From the NCBI RefSeq assembly GCF_000331025.1, contig NC_020055.1:2575370-2639369 (forward strand): a stretch of DNA of 64,000 nucleotides, given 5' to 3'. The DNA comes from Maridesulfovibrio hydrothermalis AM13 = DSM 14728 (lineage in GTDB: Bacteria; Desulfobacterota; Desulfovibrionia; Desulfovibrionales; Desulfovibrionaceae). Every line of letters starts with the position of its first letter. Position 1 is the first letter of the stretch. The notes beneath the pieces were generated by a model. That model did no database searches, had not been told where the DNA came from, and was given only the letters and a program-made list of their open reading frames with translations. Shown here piece after piece: positions 36,790 through 46,336 of the stretch. Made by a program: the position numbers and the translations under genes.

Positions 36790-37524
36790 ATGCGAAATAG
36801 AAAAAAGATACCTGATCCGCCGGAAGATCTGCATATTTGTTTCGGCGGTGGCGATTTTCATGCAATCGGCAGCAAGATGATCAATATTTGTAAGGACAAG
36901 CTTGGTCTGGCCGTTGATGAAAAAGTGCTGGATATTGGTTGCGGTATCGGCAGACTTTCTTTTCCATTGCTTGATTATCTTGACGAAAGCGGCGGGTATG
37001 AAGGGTTTGATACTTTCCCCGTGGGAGTCAAATGGTGCACTGAAAATATTACTCCGGAATTTCCTAATTTTAAATTTCAGCTGGTTGATATTTTCAACTC
37101 TACCTATAATCCATATGCCACAACAACTGGGGCTGATTTTGTTTTTCCTTATGAAGATAATTCGTTTGGGTTAGCAATGCTTAATTCTGTTTTTACGCAT
37201 ATGATGCCCGATGATATTATCAATTATGTAAATGAAATAGACCGGGTACTAAACGAGAAGGGTAGAATATTCGTGACTTTCTTTCTGGTAAATGATGAAT
37301 CTTCGAGTCTTATGGATCAGGGCAAGAGTGTGCATGACTTTCATAAGTATGGGGTTTTTTATACCGCTGACCCTAAAGATCCGATGGACGCAGTGGGATA
37401 TGAGGAAAAATTTGTGAAAAATATTTTCGGCCGGCACGGATTTAAAATTCAGGAAATATTATACGGAACATGGTGCGGCCGTACGGCTTCAAATCATCAG
37501 GATATATTGCTAATTACCAGATAA
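36790..37524 (+). CDS. Class I SAM-dependent methyltransferase
   Basis: 244 residues. The SAM-binding motif I VLDIGCGIGRLSFPLL is near residue 45. Motif II-type FDTFPVGVKWC and a motif IV-like LAMLNSVFTHMM follow. The substrate is not predictable. The RBS is AAAGGG. It lies 11 bases after the DsbA-like gene, so the two are likely co-expressed, though a link between thiol oxidation and methylation is not obvious. Confidence 0.85.
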   Translation: MRNRKKIPDPPEDLHICFGGGDFHAIGSKMINICKDKLGLAVDEKVLDIGCGIGRLSFPLLDYLDESGGYEGFDTFPVGVKWCTENITPEFPNFKFQLVDIFNSTYNPYATTTGADFVFPYEDNSFGLAMLNSVFTHMMPDDIINYVNEIDRVLNEKGRIFVTFFLVNDESSSLMDQGKSVHDFHKYGVFYTADPKDPMDAVGYEEKFVKNIFGRHGFKIQEILYGTWCGRTASNHQDILLITR

Positions 37525-37526
37525 AG

Positions 37527-38282
37527 TTATTTCCCGTGCACCTTGCGGTTTATCAAATGTGCAGAAACTCCGCCGCCGAAACCGTTATCAATATTAACTA
37601 CGCTCACTCCGGGTACGCAGCAGTTAAGCATTGAAAGCATGGTGGTCATACCGCCGAGGTTAGCACCGTATCCCACGCTTGTGGGGACCGCTATAACAGG
37701 GGCCGAGACAAGTCCGCCCACAACAGTCACAAGCGCTCCTTCCATTCCGGCTACTACGACAATGGCATTTGCTTTGCGCAGTGTTTCCATATGCGGGAAA
37801 AGTCGGTGAATTCCTGCGGCTCCTACATCGTAAATGCGTTCGACCTTGTTTCCTAGAAGTTCTGCAGTAACTGCTGCTTCTTCAGCTACGCGGATGTCTG
37901 AAGTACCACCTGTTACAACGGCGATTCCTTCTGATTTATCTCCGCTGCGCTTACCGAATGCGGCTATTCCGGCTTCTGGGTAAAATTTAGTTTCGGGCAG
38001 TTCTTCTGCAATCAGCAGTTCCTGTTCTGGGGATACTCTTGTAAAAATGCAGACACCTTTCAAACCGGGCGCGGCTTTACATATGGAGCGTAAATGTTCA
38101 GGGCTTTTGCCCGGACAGAAGATTACTTCTTCCACACCGCAGCGAATAGCGCGGTGAGTGTCCAGTTTGGCACAGCCCAGATCATGAAAAGGCAGTCGAG
38201 ATATTGTTTCAAGTATTTCAGAATCATTAATTCCGCCGTCTTTGTAACGGCGCAGCAGCTCAATCAATTCATTTTCGCTCAT
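37527..38282 (-). CDS. larB: Nickel-pincer cofactor biosynthesis protein LarB
   Basis: 251 residues. LarB carboxylates and hydrolyses nicotinic acid adenine dinucleotide as the first step of the nickel-pincer nucleotide that lactate racemase and related enzymes need. The C-terminal half is PurE-like: VVVAGMEGALVTVVGGLV, PVIAVPTSVGYGANLGG and NIDNGFGGGVSAH. The RBS AAGGAT precedes ATG, inside the end of larC (14-base overlap). The pair suits a lactate-using sulfate reducer. larA and larE are not in the window. Confidence 0.9.
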   Translation of the reverse strand: MSENELIELLRRYKDGGINDSEILETISRLPFHDLGCAKLDTHRAIRCGVEEVIFCPGKSPEHLRSICKAAPGLKGVCIFTRVSPEQELLIAEELPETKFYPEAGIAAFGKRSGDKSEGIAVVTGGTSDIRVAEEAAVTAELLGNKVERIYDVGAAGIHRLFPHMETLRKANAIVVVAGMEGALVTVVGGLVSAPVIAVPTSVGYGANLGGMTTMLSMLNCCVPGVSVVNIDNGFGGGVSAHLINRKVHGK

Positions 38283-39495
38283 GGGTATCCTTAACAGGTA
38301 AAAAGCATTGCCGCTTAATTTCTTCAGCTATTATCCGCGGCGACAGTCCCGTCTTTTCAGCTATTTCGCTGAGATCGTCAAATTCAGGTTTGCGGCTGAT
38401 CAGGTGTCCGTCAAATGTTGAAATTTTGATTCGAACAGGGAATTTATTCCCGTCTATTTCGACTTTGTATTTTTCAATCTTGCGTTTAGATATGAATCTG
38501 TCTACTACACGTGATCGAACTCCGATGCTGCCGGTATATTGCATTATCTTAAGGCTCATCGCCCTTTCTTCACCCGGAGCGCAGAGTACTGAAAAGAGAT
38601 GTGCAGGCCTGTTTTTTTTGCCGGTAGCCGGTGTGATGTAGGCGTCAAAGGCTCCTTCGTCAAGCATTCGGGGTAATGCATAGCCTAGATCTTCTCCGGT
38701 TGTGTCATCAATAAGCGTTTCGAGCAACATGGCATGAACGCCGTTTTCATGTGAGGGAATGGTTTCGATTACCCTTGTAATATTGGGGGAGAATTCAAGG
38801 GCGGCATTACCTGCGCCGTGTCCTGATCTTAAGGGAGTGGACGTTGGGAATATATGCAAAAATTCATCAGCAAGGCAGGCTATAAGCGCAACTCCGGTAG
38901 GAGTTGCGAGTTCGAAGTTTTCAGAAGATGCAGCTATGGGAATGGAGTTTTTACATATAATTTCAAGGGCTGCCGGAGCGGGAGATGGAATTCTTCCATG
39001 ATCCATTGAAATGATTCCATTGCCTACCGCAACGGGAAGGCAGGTAATTTTTCCATCTAAAAATTCATACTGATCCAGCAGCCAGAGTACTCCTGAAATA
39101 TCAATAACTGTATCTATCGATCCGACTTCGTGCAGATGAAAGTGTTTCTGGTGCACAGCGGCTTCAGCTTCAGCCAGAGTTGAAATGATTTCCAGTCCTT
39201 TATCAATCGCGGCTGGGCGCATTTCCATAAAGTTTGCTACGTTCTTGAAGGCTCGACCAAGATCCTCCGGTGTAGCAAATCTTTCGCCGTTGAGCTGAAG
39301 AGCCATTTTAACGGCTCCGATACCCATTGATTCGGTATGAGTCGCGTTTATTGATGCTGTGCAGTGGGTTACCTCGCAAACAGCCTTGCTCAGCAAAGGT
39401 AGGCATTCCTGATCTTCGGTGAGGTCGAGCAGGGCGGATAAAAGCATATCGCCTGCTATTCCAGCCATTCTTGGATCGATAATCAAAGATTTCAT
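38269..39495 (-). CDS. larC: Nickel-insertion protein LarC
   Basis: 408 residues. LarC (DUF111) is the cyclometallase that inserts nickel in the pincer cofactor. Recognised by IIDPRMAGIAGDMLLSALLDL, HFHLHEVGSIDTVIDISG, ELATPTGVALIACLADEF, GHGAGNAALEF and a C-terminal cyclometallase section. In Lactobacillus larC is made as two pieces by a frameshift; here the gene is one uninterrupted frame. The start is the ATG after GAGGTGG; a GTG three codons earlier lies within the ribosome site. It is followed directly by larB, and galE precedes it upstream with a 38-base gap. Confidence 0.92.
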   Translation of the reverse strand: MKSLIIDPRMAGIAGDMLLSALLDLTEDQECLPLLSKAVCEVTHCTASINATHTESMGIGAVKMALQLNGERFATPEDLGRAFKNVANFMEMRPAAIDKGLEIISTLAEAEAAVHQKHFHLHEVGSIDTVIDISGVLWLLDQYEFLDGKITCLPVAVGNGIISMDHGRIPSPAPAALEIICKNSIPIAASSENFELATPTGVALIACLADEFLHIFPTSTPLRSGHGAGNAALEFSPNITRVIETIPSHENGVHAMLLETLIDDTTGEDLGYALPRMLDEGAFDAYITPATGKKNRPAHLFSVLCAPGEERAMSLKIMQYTGSIGVRSRVVDRFISKRKIEKYKVEIDGNKFPVRIKISTFDGHLISRKPEFDDLSEIAEKTGLSPRIIAEEIKRQCFLPVKDTHERK

Positions 39496-39533
39496 GATAA
39501 CCACCTCATCTCTAAATAGGTTTGGCCTGTTTG

Positions 39534-40526
39534 TTAGAACGCAGGCTTTTTATGCCAGCGATATGCAGTTTCAATGATACTTGTCAGGTTATCGAATTCT
39601 GGCTCCCACCCTAGCAGGTCAGCAGCTTTTGAACTGTCTGCAACCAGTCTGGGGGAATCGCCGGACCTTGCGGGTTCGAAGTCAAAACCGATTTCCCTGC
39701 CGATTACCTGACTTGCAGCTTTGATTACTTCGATGATGCTGAATCCCTGTCCATTGCCAAGGTTGAATACGTGTGCACCCTTATTTTCATTTATAAAATT
39801 GAGGGCTTTGAGGTGTGCACTGCATAAATCTTGAACATGTACGTAGTCGCGTACACATGTTCCGTCAGGGGTGGAGTAGCTGTCACCAAAAATTTTAAGC
39901 CTGCGTCCTTCATCAATACAGCTTAGCAGAACATTAGGAATCAAATGAGTTTCCGGACTGTGGGCTTCACCTATACGGCTGTCCGGGTGTGCACCGGCTG
40001 CATTGAAATATCTGAAACAGGCTGAATCAAATCCATATGCCTCAGCGTAATCCTGCAAAATCTCTTCAACGTATAATTTGCTTCTGCCATAAGGGCTGAG
40101 AGGTTTCAGCGGATGATCTTCTGTAATCATATCCATAACCGGATCACCGTAAACTGCGGCTGTGGATGAGAAAATAAATTTATCAACTCCATATTTGCGC
40201 ATGGCTTGTAGCAGGTTGATTGTGCCGGTTACATTATTATCGTAATATTCAAAGGGTTTTTCAACGGACTCGCTGACTACAATCAGGCCTGAAAAATGAA
40301 ATACAGCATCAAATTCGGTGTCTTGAAAAGCATCATCAAGGTCGTCCTGATTTCGCAGGTCTCCCTTAATGAATTTACCCCATTTCAGTGCCTCAAGATG
40401 GCCGGTAGAAAGATTGTCAAAGACAGTTACATCGTGTCCTGCTTCGGCAATCATTCTAGCCATATGTGAGCCTATATATCCTGCTCCGCCACAGACCAGC
40501 AGAGATAATTTTTTATCTCTTTTCAT
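39534..40526 (-). CDS. galE: UDP-glucose 4-epimerase
   Basis: 330 residues, extended short-chain dehydrogenase. NAD site VCGGAGYIGSHMARMI, FDNLSTGH, SSTAAVYG with catalytic serine/threonine, and the YGRSK Tyr-Lys pair. Interconverts UDP-glucose and UDP-galactose for LPS or exopolysaccharide, using the product of GalU. The ribosome site is weak (CGGAAT). Co-directional with larC-larB, 38 bases apart. Confidence 0.95.
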   Translation of the reverse strand: MKRDKKLSLLVCGGAGYIGSHMARMIAEAGHDVTVFDNLSTGHLEALKWGKFIKGDLRNQDDLDDAFQDTEFDAVFHFSGLIVVSESVEKPFEYYDNNVTGTINLLQAMRKYGVDKFIFSSTAAVYGDPVMDMITEDHPLKPLSPYGRSKLYVEEILQDYAEAYGFDSACFRYFNAAGAHPDSRIGEAHSPETHLIPNVLLSCIDEGRRLKIFGDSYSTPDGTCVRDYVHVQDLCSAHLKALNFINENKGAHVFNLGNGQGFSIIEVIKAASQVIGREIGFDFEPARSGDSPRLVADSSKAADLLGWEPEFDNLTSIIETAYRWHKKPAF

Positions 40527-40750
40527 TACATATTCCGTATGGTTTTAATTTATGAAGATGCTAACCAGCTTAACTATTTCTTAAATTTAGTCATTTGTCG
40601 AGTAAGCTTGCGCTATTTAACAAAGTAATCCAATATTATTATATCCATCAAGCAGAAAACTGTTATATCTGACATATATTTGTTATGATGCTGTACAGAT
40701 TAAGCAATAATCATAAATTTTTAAGTGATCACCTAAATGAGGAGGCAAAT

Positions 40751-42280
40751 TTGCAAAAAAAAATATTCCTGCTGGCCATGTTTATTGTTATAGCCTGCTG
40801 CGGACTGGCTTCGGCTGCTGTGGACAGAGTTGTTTTTTATCCTTCGGGCGCTGACTATACTCAGCAGCTAAGGGCGGATATCCGTACAGATGTGAATGGA
40901 TATTATGTTCTTTTTACTCTTTCAGGTCAGGCAGAGCCGGATACATTTTCCATTGCTTCTCTGACTAAAGGGGTGGCAGTTAATGATGTCTCATGGTCCA
41001 GAAGCGATTTGTCACAATCACCGGCCGCCATTGAAACGGGAAAGAAGATTGATCAACTTAAATTTAAGCTTGATACTGTTGTCTCGCAGAGACAGGCTGT
41101 TCAGGGCGGAATCATGTTCTGGCAGGAAAGAAGTAAAATCCAGCAGACCAAATCGACAGAGCTTGGTAAAATTGCCGATCTTGTTGTTTCAAATCTCTCT
41201 AAACTTTATGCACAATCCGCTAAGCTTGATATGAAAATTAAAGAGCTTAAAGATTTGATTGATGAATTACGCCGCAAGCTCGCTGAGATCACTGGTCAGG
41301 GTAAAAGAGTCTGGAATGTAAAAGTCTCGGTGGCTGCTAAGGGGACAAAAAGTGCCGTCTTTAAAGTAAGTTATATGCTTCGTAATTGCGGATGGACACC
41401 AAAGTATAAACTTGATGCTTATCCGGCAACAAATAAGCTGAAATTTACTTTTGAAGCAGAAATCCGTCAAGGTAGCGGTGTTGATTTTAATAAATGCCAG
41501 ATTGCTCTGGCTACAGTTAAAAAACGTTCCAGAATTTCTCCTCCGAACTTGCAAAAGTGGATAATTGAGCCTGTGGTTGAAGAGGACGTGGTTGTTATGG
41601 AAAGGGCCAATTACGCCGCAAAGTCTATGATGGTTGCGGATATGGCGCCATCGCCTGCACCTCGCCGCGTAAGTAAAGCAACTTATTCGTTGTGGGAAAT
41701 GGGTATCAAATCTATTCCGGCGGGGACTATCCGTAAATACGCCGTGGAAGATGAAAGCTGGAATGTTGAATATTCATTTTTGACCCGGCCATCTATCTCC
41801 CATGACGTATTTGTTTCGGCTAAAGCGGTGCTGAAAGAAGCCCGCGATTATTCTGCCGGACCGGCACTTATTTTCATGGAAGGAGCAATGATCGGGAAGA
41901 GGGGCTTTGCTTTTTCCGGTACTGAAAAGACTGTTTATTTCGGATCAGATCCCATGCTTAAGGCTGAGCGTAAGACTCTTGAAAAGCGGTTCGGCGAGAA
42001 AGGAATGTTCGGCTCAAAGCAGACATATAACTGGAAGTACCTGATTGAACTTAAAAGTTCCCGCAAGACTCCGGTCAGGGTCAAAGTTCAGGAAGCAGCT
42101 CCTGTTTCCGGTGACAAAAGAATCAAACTGACTGTCGGCTCTAAGCCAAAAGCAAAGGTAAAAGATAATAAATTTGAATGGCTTCTGGATGTACCGGCTA
42201 AAGGGAAAGCTTCTCTTGAGTATAATGTTGATATGGAAGCACCGGACGATATGAAGATTGATTTTGGTCTCGGCAGGTAA
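40751..42280 (+). CDS. MuiA-like DUF4139 protein, exported
   Basis: 509 residues from a TTG start preceded by GAGGAGG; the longer ATG reading begins in unrelated sequence. A signal peptide (KKIFLLAMFIVIACCGLASA) is followed by the DUF4140 N-terminal part (VDRVVFYPSGADYTQQL), a coiled-coil-like stretch (residues 100-180) and the DUF4139 C-terminal part (SYMLRNCGWTPKYKLDAYPA; LEYNVDMEAP at the end). In Azotobacter a relative is called mucoidy inhibitor A. The role here is unknown but envelope-associated. Convergent with the FadL-type gene. Confidence 0.85.
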   Translation: MQKKIFLLAMFIVIACCGLASAAVDRVVFYPSGADYTQQLRADIRTDVNGYYVLFTLSGQAEPDTFSIASLTKGVAVNDVSWSRSDLSQSPAAIETGKKIDQLKFKLDTVVSQRQAVQGGIMFWQERSKIQQTKSTELGKIADLVVSNLSKLYAQSAKLDMKIKELKDLIDELRRKLAEITGQGKRVWNVKVSVAAKGTKSAVFKVSYMLRNCGWTPKYKLDAYPATNKLKFTFEAEIRQGSGVDFNKCQIALATVKKRSRISPPNLQKWIIEPVVEEDVVVMERANYAAKSMMVADMAPSPAPRRVSKATYSLWEMGIKSIPAGTIRKYAVEDESWNVEYSFLTRPSISHDVFVSAKAVLKEARDYSAGPALIFMEGAMIGKRGFAFSGTEKTVYFGSDPMLKAERKTLEKRFGEKGMFGSKQTYNWKYLIELKSSRKTPVRVKVQEAAPVSGDKRIKLTVGSKPKAKVKDNKFEWLLDVPAKGKASLEYNVDMEAPDDMKIDFGLGR

Positions 42281-42299
42281 CATTCTGTACATTTGAAAC

Positions 42300-42337
42300 A
42301 AAAAAATCCCGCTTCCTTCGAAGCTGGATTTTTTTGT
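42300..42337. terminator. Bidirectional terminator
   Basis: AAAAAATCC and GGATTTTTTT, with CGCTT/AAGC inside, form a hairpin between convergent genes, with A and T tracts on either side. It fits termination in both directions. Confidence 0.85.
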
Positions 42338-42355
42338 TTCAAACTTTATTGCTGA

Positions 42356-43636
42356 CTAGAATTTAAATCCCATGCTTACACCTACAATGTGGGTGCGGGA
42401 ATTGTCAATTTTAGTATCAAGGACACCGTCAGTTCTAGCTTTAATTGTACGATCTTTCATCCAGAGGTACATATAAGATACGTCAACAGTGAAAGAATCG
42501 TAAGTCCAGCCAAGACCGGTGGAAATAATCTGGCGGTCATTGGTAGGCAGCATGTAATCTTCGTATCCTTTGCGGATAGGACTCTGGTCGTAAACGTAAC
42601 CGACTCTGAGAGCTAAGTCTTCAATCGGCAAATATTCCAGACCAACTTGAAATCTCCAGACATCCTGCCATTTTTTCATGACAGTGACATCTTTTGTTCC
42701 GATTGCAGTTGCTTTGTCGAAATAGTATGTCAGTTCGCTGTAGTCGCTCCACTGGGACCAGATAGCATCAACTTCGAGGCTAAGGTTGTCCAGAGGTTCA
42801 TATGCTACACCGAAGAAGACCATGTTAGGAGTCTTCATGGCCATTGAAATCTCGGAATCATTGAACAGTGCAGAGGTAACGGATGCAGGCACGTTGTAGC
42901 TGGCAGAACCGCTGGCTTTGTGATTCATTTTACTACGGTAGGAGAGACCTACAGACCACTTTTCAGTAGGAGTAATTCTGACACCTACGTTAAAACCGGG
43001 AGTCATTCCGTTAACGATGATTCTCTGGTCAACGTCAGTGCTTGTTGTAGTCGGATCTTTAACTCCGGTAGAATCGAGTTTCTTTCTCAGGTCGGCGCGA
43101 ACTTTCATAAGTTCAAGTCCACCTGCGATAGAAATATATTTATTAAATTTGTACGCAAGGTTGGGGTTCAGAGAATAACTTTCAATAGATGTATTATATG
43201 AAGAGTATCTACCAGCCCAGTCCTCATTATATTCGGTACCAAGACCAAAGCGTGTAAAACCGGCAAGACCAAACCAGAGGTTTTCGTTTATCTGGTGGGT
43301 CATATATACATTGGCGGGAAAATAAGCATTGTTAACCATGCTTGTTTTGGTCGATGTGCCGCCGAAAGATGTAGTTATATCAGTCTTGGGAGTGATGACA
43401 GCTACGCCCATCTGCATCTGAGTGCCTTCGAGCTGCGTGATACCTGCAGGGTTCCATGCAAGTGCGGAGGGATCATCGGCGCGGGCGATCAGTGATCCGC
43501 CAAGTGCGTTGCCGCGTGCTCCCCACTCGTACAGGGCAAACCCGGCAGCTTCAGCTTTACTGCCCATTCCGGGGATTACTGCAAGTCCCGCCAAGATCAG
43601 TAGTATGCTAAGGCATACTGTAAATTTAGTCCTCAT
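42356..43636 (-). CDS. FadL/OmpP1-type outer-membrane protein
   Basis: 426 residues from the ATG after GAAGGAG; an in-frame start 11 codons earlier has no ribosome site. A signal peptide ends at KAEAAGFALYEWGARGNALGG, the usual FadL beginning. NPAGITQLEGTQMQMG, PGFNVGVRITPTEKWSVGLSYRSKM and the C-terminal Phe (GVSMGFKF) mark a 14-strand barrel. The family imports long-chain fatty acids or aromatic hydrocarbons. The substrate cannot be told from sequence. Confidence 0.9.
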   Translation of the reverse strand: MRTKFTVCLSILLILAGLAVIPGMGSKAEAAGFALYEWGARGNALGGSLIARADDPSALAWNPAGITQLEGTQMQMGVAVITPKTDITTSFGGTSTKTSMVNNAYFPANVYMTHQINENLWFGLAGFTRFGLGTEYNEDWAGRYSSYNTSIESYSLNPNLAYKFNKYISIAGGLELMKVRADLRKKLDSTGVKDPTTTSTDVDQRIIVNGMTPGFNVGVRITPTEKWSVGLSYRSKMNHKASGSASYNVPASVTSALFNDSEISMAMKTPNMVFFGVAYEPLDNLSLEVDAIWSQWSDYSELTYYFDKATAIGTKDVTVMKKWQDVWRFQVGLEYLPIEDLALRVGYVYDQSPIRKGYEDYMLPTNDRQIISTGLGWTYDSFTVDVSYMYLWMKDRTIKARTDGVLDTKIDNSRTHIVGVSMGFKF

Positions 43637-44037
43637 AAACGCTCCTTCAAAAAAAATGCTGAGACGCAATAGTCACAAAAAAGTGTTAATTCTTCACCGT
43701 GGTAATAAGTGAATACTGACTATATTGAATGTTAAATTATGTAAAGCAAATTTAGCGAAGCTGCAAATCGTTGTAGAAATAATAAATATAAAGTTAGTAT
43801 GCTATTTTGCATTCGCCGGTGTATGTATAATTTTGATGCAGTGGATTATTGATTTAAGGGGTAATTGAAGAGTGCTATTGAATTAGATATGTTTGTCTTT
43901 GGAATAAAATTCATTGTTTATTTGTTACCTGTCTTATTAACAACATGCGATGACTGTTTAACTTGGTGTGCTGTGTATTGATTCAATGTAATTTGTATTA
44001 ATAGAAACTTTATTAAATGGGTTTAACAGATGATATA
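43637..44037. other. Long AT-rich intergenic region upstream of the FadL-type gene
   Basis: About 400 bases, AT-rich, with no gene. On the reverse strand TTTACA and TATAGT occur 15 bases apart near 43715-43745, a possible but too closely spaced promoter. No repeat, operator or RNA gene was recognised. Confidence 0.4.
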
Positions 44038-44072
44038 AAATAAAAAAGCAACTGTGTTTCCACAGCTGCTTT
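44038..44072 (-). terminator. Terminator of the rpsF-to-tlyA unit
   Basis: AAAGCAGCTGTG pairs with CACAGTTGCTTT around GAAA, followed on this strand by TTTTATTTTA. It lies about 25 bases after the tlyA stop and is the first strong terminator downstream of rpsF, suggesting one long transcript. Confidence 0.9.
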
Positions 44073-44095
44073 GATAAAAAATATTTTTATATAAA

Positions 44096-44839
44096 TTAGC
44101 GGACAAAGTAGGCCAGATACTCTTGGTTACCTTTTGGCCCTTTGATACTTGAAGGAACCAATCCTTTCAGGTGCAGCTTTAGTTCGGTGGATGCAAATGC
44201 GACAATCATGTCCACAGCCTGCTGTCGAAGCGTTTCATCACGTACAACCCCTTTATCGGTCTGTCCTGGGCCGACTTCAAATTGCGGCTTGATGAGGCAG
44301 ACTACTTCACCTGTATCTTTAAGAAAGCGTACAAGTGCCGGAAGGATTTTGGTAAGTGAAATAAAAGATACGTCACAGACGACCAGATCTACCTTTTCCG
44401 GTATCAAGTCCTTTTCAGCGTGGCGCAGGTTGATTCTTTCAAGGTTTATGACCCGTTCATCTTTTTGCAATTTCCAGTGCAGTTGTCCGTATCCTACATC
44501 TGCTGCATAAACTCTGGTGGCACCGAATTGCAGCATGCAGTCAGTAAAACCACCGGTTGAAGCTCCTGCATCGAGAGCCACTTTACCTTTCGGGTCAAGT
44601 CCAAGCTCTTCAATAGCGGTCAGGATTTTATAACCTCCGCGACTGACAAAGCGGTCACGTCCTTTGACTACGATTTCAAGAGCGGGATCAAGCTGCATAC
44701 CGGGTTTGCTGACCGGAATTTTCTGACCGTCTTTAAGGTAGTGGGCCTGTCCGGCCATGATCATGCGTTTGGCTTGCTCTCGACTTTCAGAAAGCCCCTG
44801 AGCAAAAAGCATTTGATCTGCACGTTCCTTTTTTGCCAC
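44096..44839 (-). CDS. tlyA: TlyA-family rRNA 2'-O-methyltransferase/hemolysin
   Basis: 247 residues. An N-terminal S4 RNA-binding domain (RADQMLFAQGLSESREQAKR) and an FtsJ-like methyltransferase with LDAGASTGGFTDCML, VYAADVGYGQLHWKL and VVCDVSFISLTKI. In Mycobacterium TlyA methylates 16S and 23S rRNA; the hemolysin label is historical. The start is a GTG immediately after the thrC stop, with GGAG inside the end of thrC. Confidence 0.92.
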   Translation of the reverse strand: MAKKERADQMLFAQGLSESREQAKRMIMAGQAHYLKDGQKIPVSKPGMQLDPALEIVVKGRDRFVSRGGYKILTAIEELGLDPKGKVALDAGASTGGFTDCMLQFGATRVYAADVGYGQLHWKLQKDERVINLERINLRHAEKDLIPEKVDLVVCDVSFISLTKILPALVRFLKDTGEVVCLIKPQFEVGPGQTDKGVVRDETLRQQAVDMIVAFASTELKLHLKGLVPSSIKGPKGNQEYLAYFVR

Positions 44840-46291
44840 CTATTTTTTCTCCAGACCAAGCATGGAAACGACGTTGTCAGCTGCTTTGGATATATATTGT
44901 TCTTCAGAAAGAGAATCTTTTTCAGTTGATTTTATTACCAATTCAGGCTTGTTCGCCTTTGATGCGTCGGGAGTAACTTCGTATTCGTCCGGGAAATCAT
45001 TTTGATAGTACATATCCTGAAAACCGACGAATTTAAGCTGGTGCGCAGTTGAATCAAGCACTGCCATTTCATTTTCGTTAATCAGACCAAGCTCCTTAGC
45101 TCTGATCAAACCTGCAAGGCATTCACCGCCTTGAGTACAGGCAATGTGTCCGTTCGAGTTGGCAAGAAGCATGGAATCCATGATCTGCTGTTCAGAAACC
45201 TGCACGACCTGAAAAGCGTTTTTACCGCCGATAGCCTCAAATTTTTCCGCGAAGTGCTTGACCCTCGGGAAGGAGACCGGATTGCCGATCATTGCCGCCT
45301 GCGCCACTGACGGCTGGACTGTGACAGGCTTGTATTCGCGCTCTTTAGGGTCGTTAACTGAATAGTAACGGTAGACCGGATCAGCATGTGCGGACTGCAC
45401 ACCGAATAAACGAGGCAGTTCGTTGATAATTTCCAGTTCATAAAGTTTCAGGAAACCGGCCATGACGGCAGTTATATTGCCTGCGTTTCCGATAGGGACA
45501 AAGATACATTTATCTTTGAGATCCCAGTCATACCATTGAGCAACTTCAAAGGCGTATGATTCCTGCCCGAGGATTCTCCACGAGTTTTTAGAATTGAGCA
45601 GAGCCACACGGTAATTATCCGCAAGGTGTTCAACAACTTTCATGCAGTCATCAAAAACGCCGGGAACTTCAAGTACCTTTGCGCCACTGCCTAAAGGCTG
45701 TGCAAGTTGTTGCGGGGTTACTTTACCTTGCGGCAGAATCACAACAGATTTTACCGGACCGCCCATATAGGAGGCGTAAAGGGCTGCGGCTGCTGATGTA
45801 TCACCTGTAGAAGCGCAGACTGTTAAAATTTCGTCCCAGTTATTTTTATTAAGCAGGGCGTTGATGTAGCTGAAAGCGCAAGCCATGCCTCTGTCTTTAA
45901 ATGAAGCACTGGGGTTTTGACCATCATTTTTATAGGCGGTTTTGATGCCTGTGATTTTATTGAGTGCGGGACTTGATGCAACTATAGGGGTATTGCCTTC
46001 GCCAAGGTAGAGGATTTCATCTTCTTCCATGACGGCTGCGAAAAGTTCGTAAAAGCGAAATATGCCGCGCAGGCTGTCTTTTTTGGTAGCTGTGCGGGCA
46101 TCGAAGAGTTCACGCCATTCTTTACCGCTTGTTTTTTTCAGTTCATCAAAAGTAAGATCTTCAAGGATGAAAACTGATCCGCACTCTGGGCATGTGTAGT
46201 GCAGTTCTTTTATGTCATATCTGGAGTTACAGCCCAGACAGTGGTATTCCATTTTGGCCCTGTATTCAGGGAAGGTATTGGCAAGACTCAT
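44840..46291 (-). CDS. thrC: Threonine synthase
   Basis: 483 residues. A pyridoxal-phosphate enzyme that makes threonine from O-phosphohomoserine. An N-terminal zinc-ribbon-like part has CLGC and CPEC pairs. The PLP lysine is in NPSASFKDRGMA; the phosphate site is IPIGNAGNI; CASTGDTSAAAALYAS follows the lysine. Lies between the DUF456 gene (94 bases) and tlyA in the long reverse unit. Confidence 0.94.
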   Translation of the reverse strand: MSLANTFPEYRAKMEYHCLGCNSRYDIKELHYTCPECGSVFILEDLTFDELKKTSGKEWRELFDARTATKKDSLRGIFRFYELFAAVMEEDEILYLGEGNTPIVASSPALNKITGIKTAYKNDGQNPSASFKDRGMACAFSYINALLNKNNWDEILTVCASTGDTSAAAALYASYMGGPVKSVVILPQGKVTPQQLAQPLGSGAKVLEVPGVFDDCMKVVEHLADNYRVALLNSKNSWRILGQESYAFEVAQWYDWDLKDKCIFVPIGNAGNITAVMAGFLKLYELEIINELPRLFGVQSAHADPVYRYYSVNDPKEREYKPVTVQPSVAQAAMIGNPVSFPRVKHFAEKFEAIGGKNAFQVVQVSEQQIMDSMLLANSNGHIACTQGGECLAGLIRAKELGLINENEMAVLDSTAHQLKFVGFQDMYYQNDFPDEYEVTPDASKANKPELVIKSTEKDSLSEEQYISKAADNVVSMLGLEKK

Positions 46292-46336
46292 TATTTCCTC
46301 CGTAGGAAAAGATTTTTGTTAAGATGCCTACTGGCC

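Noticed and set aside
38269-39495. Programmed frameshift in larC as in Lactobacillus
   Set aside because: The gene is one uninterrupted frame.
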